DNA of 43,968 nt from an uncultured Oscillospiraceae bacterium (GTDB taxonomy: Bacteria > Bacillota > Clostridia > Oscillospirales > Acutalibacteraceae). Position 1 is the first letter of the stretch. Each line of letters opens with the position of its first letter. The DNA is taken from positions 1 through 43,968 of the forward strand of contig CAJUSM010000016.1 of the NCBI GenBank assembly GCA_910588935.1, read 5' to 3'. The notes beneath the pieces are model-generated. The model was not told the DNA's origin. It searched no databases and saw only the letters and a program-made list of their open reading frames with translations. Below are positions 14,758-21,513 of this stretch, one piece after another. The translations under genes and the position numbers were made by a program.

Positions 14758-15543
14758 GTGCCACAGGTCAGGTATAAAATCTACTCACTTTCTGCTAGCG
14801 CCCTCATGGCCTATGCTCAGGGAGGTGCGGAGAGCGGCTATGCCTTTACTCTAAATGCTAAAGCAACGGAGAAGTGCAAGGTACTTTCCTCGCTCCATGA
14901 GCAACAGGACTGCGCGCTGCTCTTTCAGACTATGTGTGTTCTGCGTGGAGACAACTACCAGCTACCGATGGAGGACACGCTCATCAGCGACCTGTCGGAC
15001 GTGATTTGCTACGTAGATTCCAGCAATATCTTCGACCGCAGCGCCGCGCAGAACCGTCATGCCGTTCGACAGAAGAAAGCAGAGAGTATGTTCCGGCCAG
15101 AGGGCATCGTGCTGGATTTTGGCACTGGACCCTGTCGGTATCTGGCTTTCGAGCGCTCCAACAGCATGAGCTGCAAGGCGCAGCTCTCTTTCGTGCGAGA
15201 GGACATTTACGAGCCGCTGCGCCGGAGGATCATGCTGGATATGAAGATTGGTTCTTGCTAGTTGAGCAAACTGTACGCCTATAATGGACGGATGCTCTCC
15301 GGCGGAACAAGGTAAGATGGGATTGAAATTGATAAGCCCCATCGGGTGATTGTGATCGACAATGAAGAATCCAGTGTGTGGAACGTGCCGGTCATCACCG
15401 TCATTGATAAGTTCATGCCCCTGCTTCCAGCTTTTTGGCGGCAGGGACCGAGTCAAGAAAAAACGAGAACCTTTGATCAATTCAAAACGCTTTTAAAAAA
15501 GCATTTTCGCTGGGAATCACAGGTTTTTGAGAGGTATGCATAA
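14758..15543 (+). pseudogene. Truncated and nonsense-broken gene of unknown family
   Basis: The frame starts at GTG 14758 (AAGAGGTG upstream) and is open to TAG at 15259-15261. The same frame then continues with clearly coding sequence: LSKLYAYNGRMLSGGTR, a second stop (TAA, near 15313), and DGIEIDKPHRVIVIDNEESSVWNVPVITVIDK. It ends with a run of different character at 15543. The TAG is one base from CAG (Gln). The N-terminal part includes ILDFGTGPCRYLAFERSNSMSCKAQLSF-like sequence. I cannot name the family with confidence; the intact protein was probably much longer. Confidence 0.65.
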
Positions 15544-15548
15544 ATAAA

Positions 15549-15583
15549 ATGAACTGGCATTATATATCAATACGCCAGTTCAT
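15549..15583. terminator. Bidirectional terminator
   Basis: Perfect inverted repeat ATGAACTGGC/GCCAGTTCAT with a 15-base AT-rich loop between convergent transcription units. It marks the end of the second recombinase cassette. The 150 bases beyond it up to the next stop codon hold nothing recognisable. Confidence 0.7.
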
Positions 15584-15741
15584 TTCTAATTTACACGTAC
15601 CGGATAGTAATTGGATGTATTGTGCTTACATAGCATTTGCCGCTTGTGAAAATAACATATCACATTATTTAGTAATTCCTGCCACGCTATATGGGAAGGC
15701 CATTTCACTCCATAACCCACAATAGAAGTTCTGTTTTGCTA

Positions 15742-16086
15742 TCAGATAGCCTCGGCTTTATCCAAAAAGAAGAGCGCAGAACGGGTGTCCGCCGCGATCC
15801 GTTCAGGCACACGGTAGGAACAACCCAGGTCCCAGCCGTGAAACTCCGCCAGGATTGTACACAGTTTATAGCTGGATATTTCCAGCGGCCGCTTGCCATC
15901 ATATACTTCCCGTGGGATCATATGCGAGGTAAACCCCCTTTTGCCATAAGGCTGGATCAGCAGGATCCGCCCATCCTTGGAGATAAGAAAGCGGATCCGT
16001 TCAGGACTGCCCATGGAGCGAAGGGCTTCCACAAAAATATGGACCCGATTCGCTTTCAAATAAAAAGAGATGTATACGCCATTCAT
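15742..16086 (-). CDS. Small protein, last gene of the second recombinase cassette
   Basis: 114 aa from ATG 16086, whose ATGA overlaps the stop of the preceding gene, implying coupled translation. The sequence contains VHIFVEALRSMGSPERIRFLI, SKDGRILLIQPYGKR and YKLCTILAEFHGWDLGCSYRVPE. The FHGWDLGCSYRV tail resembles the GWDxxxxYR motif of the neighbouring domain (16083-16544 and both copies in the recombinase). It may therefore be a diverged fourth copy. Function unknown. Confidence 0.6.
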   Translation of the reverse strand: MNGVYISFYLKANRVHIFVEALRSMGSPERIRFLISKDGRILLIQPYGKRGFTSHMIPREVYDGKRPLEISSYKLCTILAEFHGWDLGCSYRVPERIAADTRSALFFLDKAEAI

Positions 16087-16544
16087 TTTGCCGTCTTTTT
16101 CTCTTTGGCCTTCCACTGCTCAGGGGCGCTGAAATCAAAGAGGAGCATGATCTTGTTCTCCACTGTCACAACGTGTCCCACGGCCCTGTAGACCCAGCTG
16201 GTATCCCAGCCCCATATCTCATAGATTTGTGAGGAGAACCGGACGGATTCCATACGTCTTGGTGCGTACTCTTTAATGTTTTTGCGCCATATGATGCTGT
16301 CCTTGTCTTTGACGGTCACCGGGACGGCCAAAAGGCTTTTCTTCTGTGGATGTACCTCCAGGCGGATGCGCTCACAGCAGTTCAGCGCGGTCAGCGCCTG
16401 CCTGTTGAAGGTTATCCCCGAACTCCAAATGGTGCAGGACGGCGAAGCACAACTGCTGACACGGGAGAAAAGCTCCCCGCTGACTACTTGAAACCCCTCG
16501 ATTGAAATCGGCTCTACTTCGGACTGGAATTGATTCATATTCAT
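16083..16544 (-). CDS. Stand-alone copy of the recombinase-associated domain
   Basis: 153 aa. The motifs are IEGFQVVSGELFSR, CTIWSSGITFNRQALTAL, IRLEVHPQKKSLLAVPV, a central W...R segment, and IYEIWGWDTSWVYRAVGHVVTVENKIMLLFD. The same order of motifs occurs twice inside the 792-aa recombinase just upstream. The AGGAGGGG site spans the recombinase stop codon, so the genes are translationally linked. No enzymatic motif is obvious; DNA binding or recombination directionality is a guess based on company. Confidence 0.65.
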   Translation of the reverse strand: MNMNQFQSEVEPISIEGFQVVSGELFSRVSSCASPSCTIWSSGITFNRQALTALNCCERIRLEVHPQKKSLLAVPVTVKDKDSIIWRKNIKEYAPRRMESVRFSSQIYEIWGWDTSWVYRAVGHVVTVENKIMLLFDFSAPEQWKAKEKKTAK

Positions 16545-16555
16545 TTGCTCCCCTC

Positions 16556-18934
16556 CTAAACGCGGTCCGTGGTAATATATCCATCCGCAAGGTTGATTTT
16601 ATAGCTGTCTTCATGCCGTTCTGCCGGGATGCCGAAATACTCCCGCCACTCGCCGGGAAGATAGGACTTTCCCCTTTTTCCTCCCACAAACAGTTCAAAG
16701 TCGGTCAGCTTGAATAGAAACAGCACTTCCTTTTGATAGACGGCGGGATTCCCCATGATCTTATACCTGTACTCACTGTCCCAGCCCATCAGATCGAATA
16801 TTTTGGCGGCGAATATCCTGCAAAGCATATCCCGGTTCACAAGCTCCTTATCCCCGCCGCCTTTCGCCCAACGCAGGGCGTCCGGCGTTTCGGGCGGGCA
16901 GGGCCGGATGATCAGCCGCTTTTGCTCCGGATGTATCAGCAGCTGTATGTGCGTTACCCCCGGAAACCGTCTGAGACAGGACATATTGAAACGGATGCGC
17001 GCCGGCCAGATGGTAAGCGCTGGTTCGCGGGTATGGGAGAACAGTTCCGCTTTTGTGACCTGGAACCCCGCCAGGTCCGGTACGATCTCTTCTTCCCCGT
17101 CAGGCATTGTTTTGCAGAATATCTGGTCCAGCTTATCCTGTGCCGCATTTCCAACACCATCCTTCTTTTTGAGTTTGTCCGCCAACGCTTGAAGCTCGCA
17201 GCCGGTGGGTGTTCTATATTGCTCGACCCCCGGGGCAGGCACGCTGGGCCTGTCCGCTTGCCACGCTGCGCTTTGCCCCATATAAAAGATGCCGTTCTCG
17301 CGGATGTGGTCATAGAACTCATCGCCAAAGCTGTATTCCCAGGCTTCCGGGTATAGCTCAGCGCGCCGCAAGCGGGCTCCGCTGGTTGGAGACAGCGGCA
17401 CGGCAGACACCGCGTCTTCCAAATTATAAACAATAATCTGCTTGTGCTCCCGCTGCACCCATGTCCCCCGGACCTTATATAAGTAATTCGGGTCCCACTC
17501 CATCATGCGAAAGAGAGCCGTGCCAAAATGCTGGCAGCGCAAAATTTTTGCATACAAGGGCATATGCCCATCAGGGCGCCATTTGATGCAGTGTACGGCC
17601 CCTTTGTCACAGGGCCGTATGGCGATCTTCCGCTGGGAAGGATGCAGGAGCAGCTGGATATGGCCCACGTCGGAAAACGTCCTCACACAGAACAGGTTGA
17701 ATATGATCTTGTCTATCCCGATCGTTACCGCCGGCCCCTCATATCGTGCCTGCGTAAACTGGCTCCTGACCACCTGATAGCCTTTGAGGTCGAACAGGGA
17801 AAAAGAACTTTTGAGCAGGCGGATCTCCCTGCGCGGCATGCTTACGCTGTTTGACAAGTCATAATACAGCCCGGGGTCGTCATTAATCCAATGGTGGTTA
17901 ATGGGAACGAAACCGCGAAAGACGCCGTCGTCTATCACATGGAGGGGGGGCATTCCGCCGCGCATACTGTGCTTCCTGTTTTCAAGGAGAGCCTGCGCCA
18001 TCTCGAATTTTTCCCTTGTAATGATTGCTTCGTGTTGCTCCCTGTAGTAATACTGATCCACGTCCTGGCGGTTCTTTTTGCGCTTGTGGTTAAACAGGTC
18101 GGAGGTAAAGGTCTTCCAGGTCAGGATATCGCCACAGCAGCGTTCGTTGGAAAGGATGTAGCCCACCGAACTGTTGCTCCAGCCGGTGTTTCCGGTTTTT
18201 GTCCCGCATCCAATATCCGTGAGAAAAGCGGCGATATCTGCCTGGGACCAGCCATACAGGTAAGCGTCGAAAATAAGGCGGACCACATTTGCCTCGGCCT
18301 TGTTGACGACCAGCGGGGCATGCTTGATGTAGTGGCCGGCGGCGTCCCGCTGCCTGTCATAACCAAGCAGAGGAGGGGCCAGCAGTTGGCAGTCCTTGAA
18401 CCGTTGGGACAGGGACCAGATCATGGCTTCCCGCTTTTTGACGGATTCCTCCTGGGCGAAGGAGGCAAGAAAGGTGAGCATAAATTCGGAACTTTCTTCG
18501 ATGGTATTCAGATTATCCGTTTCAAAAAATACCCCCACCGGCGGATCAAGGTTCTTGAGCCTACGGACCAGAGAGATACAGTCCACCAGGTTCCTGGCAA
18601 AGCGGGAGACGCTTTTTGTTACGATCAGGTCATATTCTCCCTTTTCACAGGCGGCGATCATGTCGTTAAACGCCGTGCGGTTCTTCAGCGAGACCCCGGA
18701 GATCCCCTCATCGGCGTAAATATGCCGCAAACTCCAGTTGGGCCGCTGGCCTGCCAGCTGGCGGTAGTGGGCCTGCTGAAGCTCAAAGGAAGACAGCTGC
18801 GCGTCGTTGTCGGTAGAAACGCGGCAATACGCGCATACACGGAAAAGCCGGTTCCTGAGAGTGGCTTTCGGTTTGGCGGGAATAAAGCGTTTCTCCCAGG
18901 TATCGTGATCCGGGGAACAGATGGGTTCAGGCAT
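16556..18934 (-). CDS. Serine recombinase with two tandem uncharacterised C-terminal domains
   Basis: 792 aa from ATG 18934, inside the last codons of the XRE gene with AGGAGGAGGGG ahead; a longer upstream frame is not supported. The resolvase domain has Ser40 in AYCRVSTDNDAQ, ADEGISGVSLKNR, VTKSVSRFARN and FAQEESVKKREA. The recombinase domain includes NERCCGDI. No Cys4 zinc ribbon is visible where it normally occurs. Instead two related domains follow (~residues 380-530 and ~620-760), each with GYQV/GFQV, FNxxCxRxF, HIQLLxHP, IRPC, a W...C...F stretch and MxWDxxYxYKxxG. It belongs to a four-gene overlapping operon. Confidence 0.85.
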   Translation of the reverse strand: MPEPICSPDHDTWEKRFIPAKPKATLRNRLFRVCAYCRVSTDNDAQLSSFELQQAHYRQLAGQRPNWSLRHIYADEGISGVSLKNRTAFNDMIAACEKGEYDLIVTKSVSRFARNLVDCISLVRRLKNLDPPVGVFFETDNLNTIEESSEFMLTFLASFAQEESVKKREAMIWSLSQRFKDCQLLAPPLLGYDRQRDAAGHYIKHAPLVVNKAEANVVRLIFDAYLYGWSQADIAAFLTDIGCGTKTGNTGWSNSSVGYILSNERCCGDILTWKTFTSDLFNHKRKKNRQDVDQYYYREQHEAIITREKFEMAQALLENRKHSMRGGMPPLHVIDDGVFRGFVPINHHWINDDPGLYYDLSNSVSMPRREIRLLKSSFSLFDLKGYQVVRSQFTQARYEGPAVTIGIDKIIFNLFCVRTFSDVGHIQLLLHPSQRKIAIRPCDKGAVHCIKWRPDGHMPLYAKILRCQHFGTALFRMMEWDPNYLYKVRGTWVQREHKQIIVYNLEDAVSAVPLSPTSGARLRRAELYPEAWEYSFGDEFYDHIRENGIFYMGQSAAWQADRPSVPAPGVEQYRTPTGCELQALADKLKKKDGVGNAAQDKLDQIFCKTMPDGEEEIVPDLAGFQVTKAELFSHTREPALTIWPARIRFNMSCLRRFPGVTHIQLLIHPEQKRLIIRPCPPETPDALRWAKGGGDKELVNRDMLCRIFAAKIFDLMGWDSEYRYKIMGNPAVYQKEVLFLFKLTDFELFVGGKRGKSYLPGEWREYFGIPAERHEDSYKINLADGYITTDRV

Positions 18935-19259
18935 CGGGTATCCCCTCCTCCTGTAGCTGGCGAAGCTGTAGGTTCTTTTTCGACAGTGCGAAAGCAAGCT
19001 TATAGGCCAGGGCTTTTTCCTCTCCGTTCAACGTAAGGGAGTCAAACCCGAGGGAATCCGTGCGTCCCAAAAGATAGTCTGTGCTTACGCCAAACACATC
19101 TGCAATCCGCGAAAGCGTGTCCAACGAGGGCTGCCGGATGTTACTTTCGTAGGACGAGATGGTACTCCTGTCTACACCGATTAGGTTGGCCAGCTGGCTT
19201 TGGGCTAAATTTTTGGACTGCCGGAGATAACGGAACCGTTCTGGAAAGTCAAAGATCAT
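18927..19259 (-). CDS. XRE-family transcriptional regulator
   Basis: 110 aa. The Cro/CI-type helix-turn-helix occupies residues ~8-62: RFRYLRQSKNLAQSQLANLIG, VDRSTISSYESNIRQPSLDTLSRIADVFGVSTDYLLG. The C-terminus encodes LQEEGIPDA, and its codons double as the ribosome site of the recombinase gene, an eight-base overlap. It probably controls the second recombinase cassette. Confidence 0.9.
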   Translation of the reverse strand: MIFDFPERFRYLRQSKNLAQSQLANLIGVDRSTISSYESNIRQPSLDTLSRIADVFGVSTDYLLGRTDSLGFDSLTLNGEEKALAYKLAFALSKKNLQLRQLQEEGIPDA

Positions 19260-19288
19260 TGCCTACACCACCTTGCTGATTATAAAGA

Positions 19289-19297
19289 ATTATACCA
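19289..19297 (-). promoter_or_regulatory. Extended -10 promoter of the XRE cassette
   Basis: Minus strand TGGTATAAT, 30 bases before the XRE start codon; no good -35. This fits a promoter repressed or activated by the XRE protein. Confidence 0.5.
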
Positions 19298-19430
19298 GCA
19301 AACCTGTTACAGTGGGTAGCATCTGTGCGACAGTTTGTAACGTTTGGGCTTTTGGAGCAGCTTTTTGATGAGACTCGGCTTAACGGTAAAAAACCAAAAC
19401 TCTCTGAATAGAATTGAATAATTGAGCTGA

Positions 19431-19877
19431 ATGTATGGAAGCCGTGCTGTGAAAAGACAACATTACCGCCCCCGCATGATCGACAAGACCCTACAAGAGT
19501 ATCTAGCCACCTTCGGAGCCGTCTGTGTGGATGGGCAAAAATGGTGCGGCACAACCTGGAATTTATCCTGCCACGACGGTGCGGGGCGCAATGGCAAGCT
19601 GCGTATGCGGCCCGCGTCTCTCTACGAATTCGGCGATTCCAGCAGACAGCATTGTTGCCCAAGGGATATTTGAACGCTGTGGTTGGCGACGACATGTACC
19701 GCATCGATGGCGTCAAGAGGGACACATCCAAGCTTCTGCGCTCCCTGGCCCGGAACGAGAGGACGCCCCAAGGGTCAGCATCCTGCTACGATGTGTGTGC
19801 TGTGCGGATTGGCGAACGCGGCGTACCAGTGGCCGGACGGAGTGCTTGTGGTGCTGGTCACTGCGCTGAAAGACTAG
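19431..19877 (+). pseudogene. Decayed AAA/DUF4143-type ATPase
   Basis: Fragments in shifting frames follow the order of an ATP-binding DUF4143 protein. HYRPRMIDKTLQEYLATFGAVCVDG-KWCGTTW is the N-terminus with the P-loop; the usual GKT lysine is replaced (CGTTW). SLYEFGDSS comes near 19620. YLNAVVGDDMYRIDGVKRDTSKLLRSLARNE is at 19670-19757. CGLANAAYQWPDGVLVV-VTALKD-stop is the C-terminus. Large internal deletions join these pieces, leaving under a third of the expected length. Confidence 0.75.
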
Positions 19878-19890
19878 GGGAACAGAAAGA

Positions 19891-19924
19891 GCCAGTGTAC
19901 ACTCTTGCATCTGTGTACACTGGC
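19891..19924. terminator. Perfect 12-bp inverted repeat near the element end
   Basis: GCCAGTGTACAC-TCTTGCATCT-GTGTACACTGGC, 50 bases inside the attachment core. It may be a terminator for the ATPase remnant. It could also be an arm-type binding site near the end of the element. Confidence 0.55.
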
Positions 19925-19939
19925 CTTTCCACTATTTCA

Positions 19940-20092
19940 CTAGCCATAGCAACCGTTCTGTTTTGTTTCTTCCATATGTACAGTGCTTTTGCTAACCCCA
20001 AACTGTTTTGCCGCGCAGCGGACAGTGGCTTTGTTTTCAACGATATACTCCCCTAGCTTAGTGGCGCGGTCGTCGATTACATTGTTTGACAT
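19940..20092 (-). pseudogene. spoIIID: 5' segment of interrupted spoIIID
   Basis: The frame starts at ATG 20092 with AGAAGGTG upstream. Residues 1-39 are the SpoIIID N-terminus: IDDRATKLGEYIVENKATVR and AAKQFGVSKSTVH, the helix-turn-helix. After TACATA (19975) the frame enters element DNA and ends after 11 foreign residues (MEETKQNGCYG, TAG at 19940). SpoIIID acts in the mother cell under sigma-E and switches on sigK and other late genes, so the interrupted copy should block sporulation unless the element is excised. A sigma-E-like promoter precedes it. Confidence 0.93.
19975..19980 (-). other. Attachment core at the spoIIID 5' end
   Basis: TACATA on the minus strand in the context CACTGTACATATGGAAG; spoIIID is on the 5' side, element DNA on the 3' side. 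Confidence 0.85.
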
Positions 20093-20120
20093 ACAGGGCA
20101 CCTTCTTTCGGTGCTATATA

Positions 20121-20145
20121 TGTATGCATAACAATAAAAAGGTAT
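20121..20145 (-). promoter_or_regulatory. Sigma-E-like promoter of spoIIID
   Basis: Minus strand ATA (20145-20143), 16-base spacer, CATACA (20126-20121) followed by TAT. This matches the sigma-E pattern ATA-N16-CATACAnT. The predicted start site is about 20 bases before the ATG. spoIIID is a known sigma-E gene in other species. Confidence 0.75.
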
Positions 20146-20183
20146 GCAGGCAAGGCTTGCTCAAGGATTATTCGCGCACAAAA

Positions 20184-20230
20184 CAAGAGAACAGACGCGG
20201 AGAGCCTTGAGGGCGCGCCTGTTCTCTTTG
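20184..20230. terminator. Hairpin between the IS630-like gene and spoIIID
   Basis: AAGAGAACAGACGCG pairs with CGCGCCTGTTCTCTT with one mismatch. On the minus strand it would end the transcript of the 20339 gene before the spoIIID promoter. Confidence 0.6.
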
Positions 20231-20338
20231 CCTTATTATACTCCCCCAAAAGGTGAAGCGGGAAAAATCTATATTTTTTGCCGGCACAGCAAAAATAAGC
20301 GGAGCCCTCTATTACGGGGGCAGCACTTTTGAGGCGGG

Positions 20339-20779
20339 TTAGCGGTTTTGCCGGTTTTGTGTAAGGCGGCGAAGCCCCCACCGGGCCATATAAGAGGATA
20401 GGGTGCGTATGGCGATCTCTTTGTGGTAGGTCCGCCGGATCCATTCTACAGTGCGCCCTTGGGTCCACACATGGCCCTCCAGGCCAAACTCCTGGGGGGT
20501 GGTGAATGTCAGAATTCGCTGGATTTCGTTTTGCTCCTCTTGGCTTAGGAGCATAGGCTTGCCTGGCTTACGACGCCTTTTTCTGGGATTCAAGGCGGCT
20601 TCGGCGTCTCGCTGGTAGGCGGTCCAAATTTCGCTAATCCGGTTTTGCCGGATGCCCACAAGGAGCTCAATCTCCTTCCCGGATTTCCCCATTTGCTTCA
20701 GGCGGACCACCTGCCTGCGGATTTGCTGGAGGCCGTCGCCGCTGATTTTTCTTAAATCAATATAATCTATAGTATCCAT
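20339..20779 (-). CDS. Orphan IS630-like transposase N-terminal (helix-turn-helix) protein
   Basis: 146 aa. Two helix-turn-helix segments are present: LQQIRRQVVRLKQMGKSGKEIELLVGIRQNRISEIWTAY and a winged part QGRTVEWIRRTYHKEIAIRTLSSYMARWGLR, separated by a basic linker (NPRKRRRKPGKP). This is the DNA-binding half of IS630/Tc1-type transposases. The DDE half is absent: downstream lies a hairpin and then spoIIID. It may be a dead remnant or a protein kept for DNA binding. No terminal repeats were seen. Confidence 0.75.
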   Translation of the reverse strand: MDTIDYIDLRKISGDGLQQIRRQVVRLKQMGKSGKEIELLVGIRQNRISEIWTAYQRDAEAALNPRKRRRKPGKPMLLSQEEQNEIQRILTFTTPQEFGLEGHVWTQGRTVEWIRRTYHKEIAIRTLSSYMARWGLRRLTQNRQNR

Positions 20780-21003
20780 ATTAATTGAAAAGCTCGCGCT
20801 GCTTTTATGAGTAATAAAATAATTATATATTTTTCTTGTGACAAGGGCAAACTACATACAAGTCGTGCCTATACCAAAGATACCCCACAACAAATAGAGC
20901 TTGCCCGCCCGCAAAGGCAGGAGGGCCGAAAAAGCGAAGCTTAAAATAAAAAGGTATAGATTTTTGTATGTGCTGGCATTGCAAAAAAAAATTGCAAAAA
21001 CCC

Positions 21004-21030
21004 TTATCTTTTCGCCCGATCTGCCGACTA
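21004..21030 (+). promoter_or_regulatory. Sigma-28-like (flagellar) promoter of csrA
   Basis: TTAT, 15 bases, GCCGACTA, close to the flagellar sigma pattern TAAA-N15-GCCGATAA. The surrounding 20780-21122 stretch is AT-rich and otherwise without a gene. It contains two similar strings, TATAGATTTTTGTATG (near 20956) and TATACTTTTTTGTAAG (near 21070), of unknown meaning. An almost identical promoter lies at 39438-39464. Confidence 0.65.
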
Positions 21031-21122
21031 TAGTGGTGTAAACGAAAAAATGGAGGCTTACAAAAACCTATACTTTTTTGTAAGCGCCCCAGAAAATCGT
21101 TCACCAGCAAGGAGGGAGCCTA

Positions 21123-21512
21123 TTGCTGTCGTTGCGCCTAAAGTCCGGTGAATATCTGACCATCGGCGAAAATATAGCCGTACAGATTTTCAGGCAGACC
21201 GGGGATTCTTTTGAGGTAGCGGTAAAAGCGCCCAGAGAGATTCCGGTACTGCGGGGAGAGGTCTTTGAGCGAAGCGGCAGGCGGCCAGAGGGGCTGCGGG
21301 AATTTCGGCAAAAAAGCCCTTCTCAGCGGAACTCCATTGCCAAAAGGCAGACAGCCTTGGCAAGACAGGAGGAACTGCGGGAGAACCGCCTGGCACTGAT
21401 GGGGAAGATGACAGAGGTTCTGGACGAAATGGAAACAGGAGCCGCAGGAGACGGAGAGAGAATAGCTATTCTTCGCCGCTTGTTGGAGCAACTGGGAGAG
21501 GAGCTGGGCTAG
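21123..21512 (+). CDS. csrA: CsrA-family RNA-binding protein with a long C-terminal extension
   Basis: 129 aa. Residues 1-50 align with CsrA end to end: MLSLRLKSGEYLTIGENIAV...VKAPREIPVLRGEVFER, with Leu4, Val42 and Arg44 at the canonical RNA-contact positions. CsrA proteins are normally 55-75 residues; here ~75 extra, helix-rich residues (RQTALARQEELRENRLALMGKMTEVLDEME) follow. The start is TTG with AAGGAGGG six bases upstream. It is followed after one base by the TnpB-like gene and then flagellin. In B. subtilis CsrA represses flagellin translation and is titrated by FliW; no fliW is visible here. Confidence 0.9.
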   Translation: MLSLRLKSGEYLTIGENIAVQIFRQTGDSFEVAVKAPREIPVLRGEVFERSGRRPEGLREFRQKSPSQRNSIAKRQTALARQEELRENRLALMGKMTEVLDEMETGAAGDGERIAILRRLLEQLGEELG

Positions 21513-21513
21513 A

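Larger units (their letters stand above)
10952..19980. mobile_element. skin-like intervening element (about 9.0 kb) inserted in spoIIID
   Basis: The element is bounded by the shared hexamer TACATA (minus strand) at 10952-10957 and 19975-19980, inside the spoIIID coding sequence. Excision removes 9,023 bp and keeps one core copy, recreating an uninterrupted frame ...STVH-KDVSQ.... The cargo in order is serine recombinase, hepT/mntA, small mobile-element protein, relaxase stub, mobC, oriT-like region and hypothetical gene. A nonsense-broken gene follows, then the XRE/second recombinase cassette and a decayed ATPase. The sigK skin elements of B. subtilis and Clostridioides difficile are the known precedent for serine-recombinase excision in the mother cell. 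The mobilization remnants suggest it derives from an integrative mobilizable element. Confidence 0.9.

Noticed and set aside
16556..18934. The 792-aa recombinase as the enzyme of the spoIIID attachment sites
   Set aside because: Possible, but the 511-aa recombinase ends inside the core, the usual placement of the cognate enzyme; the 792-aa gene is about 1 kb from the nearest end.
19431..20056. Functional genes in the overlapping plus-strand frames
   Set aside because: The pieces of one ATPase appear in different frames with deletions and a lost P-loop lysine; the frames crossing 19940-20092 are opposite to the SpoIIID coding strand.
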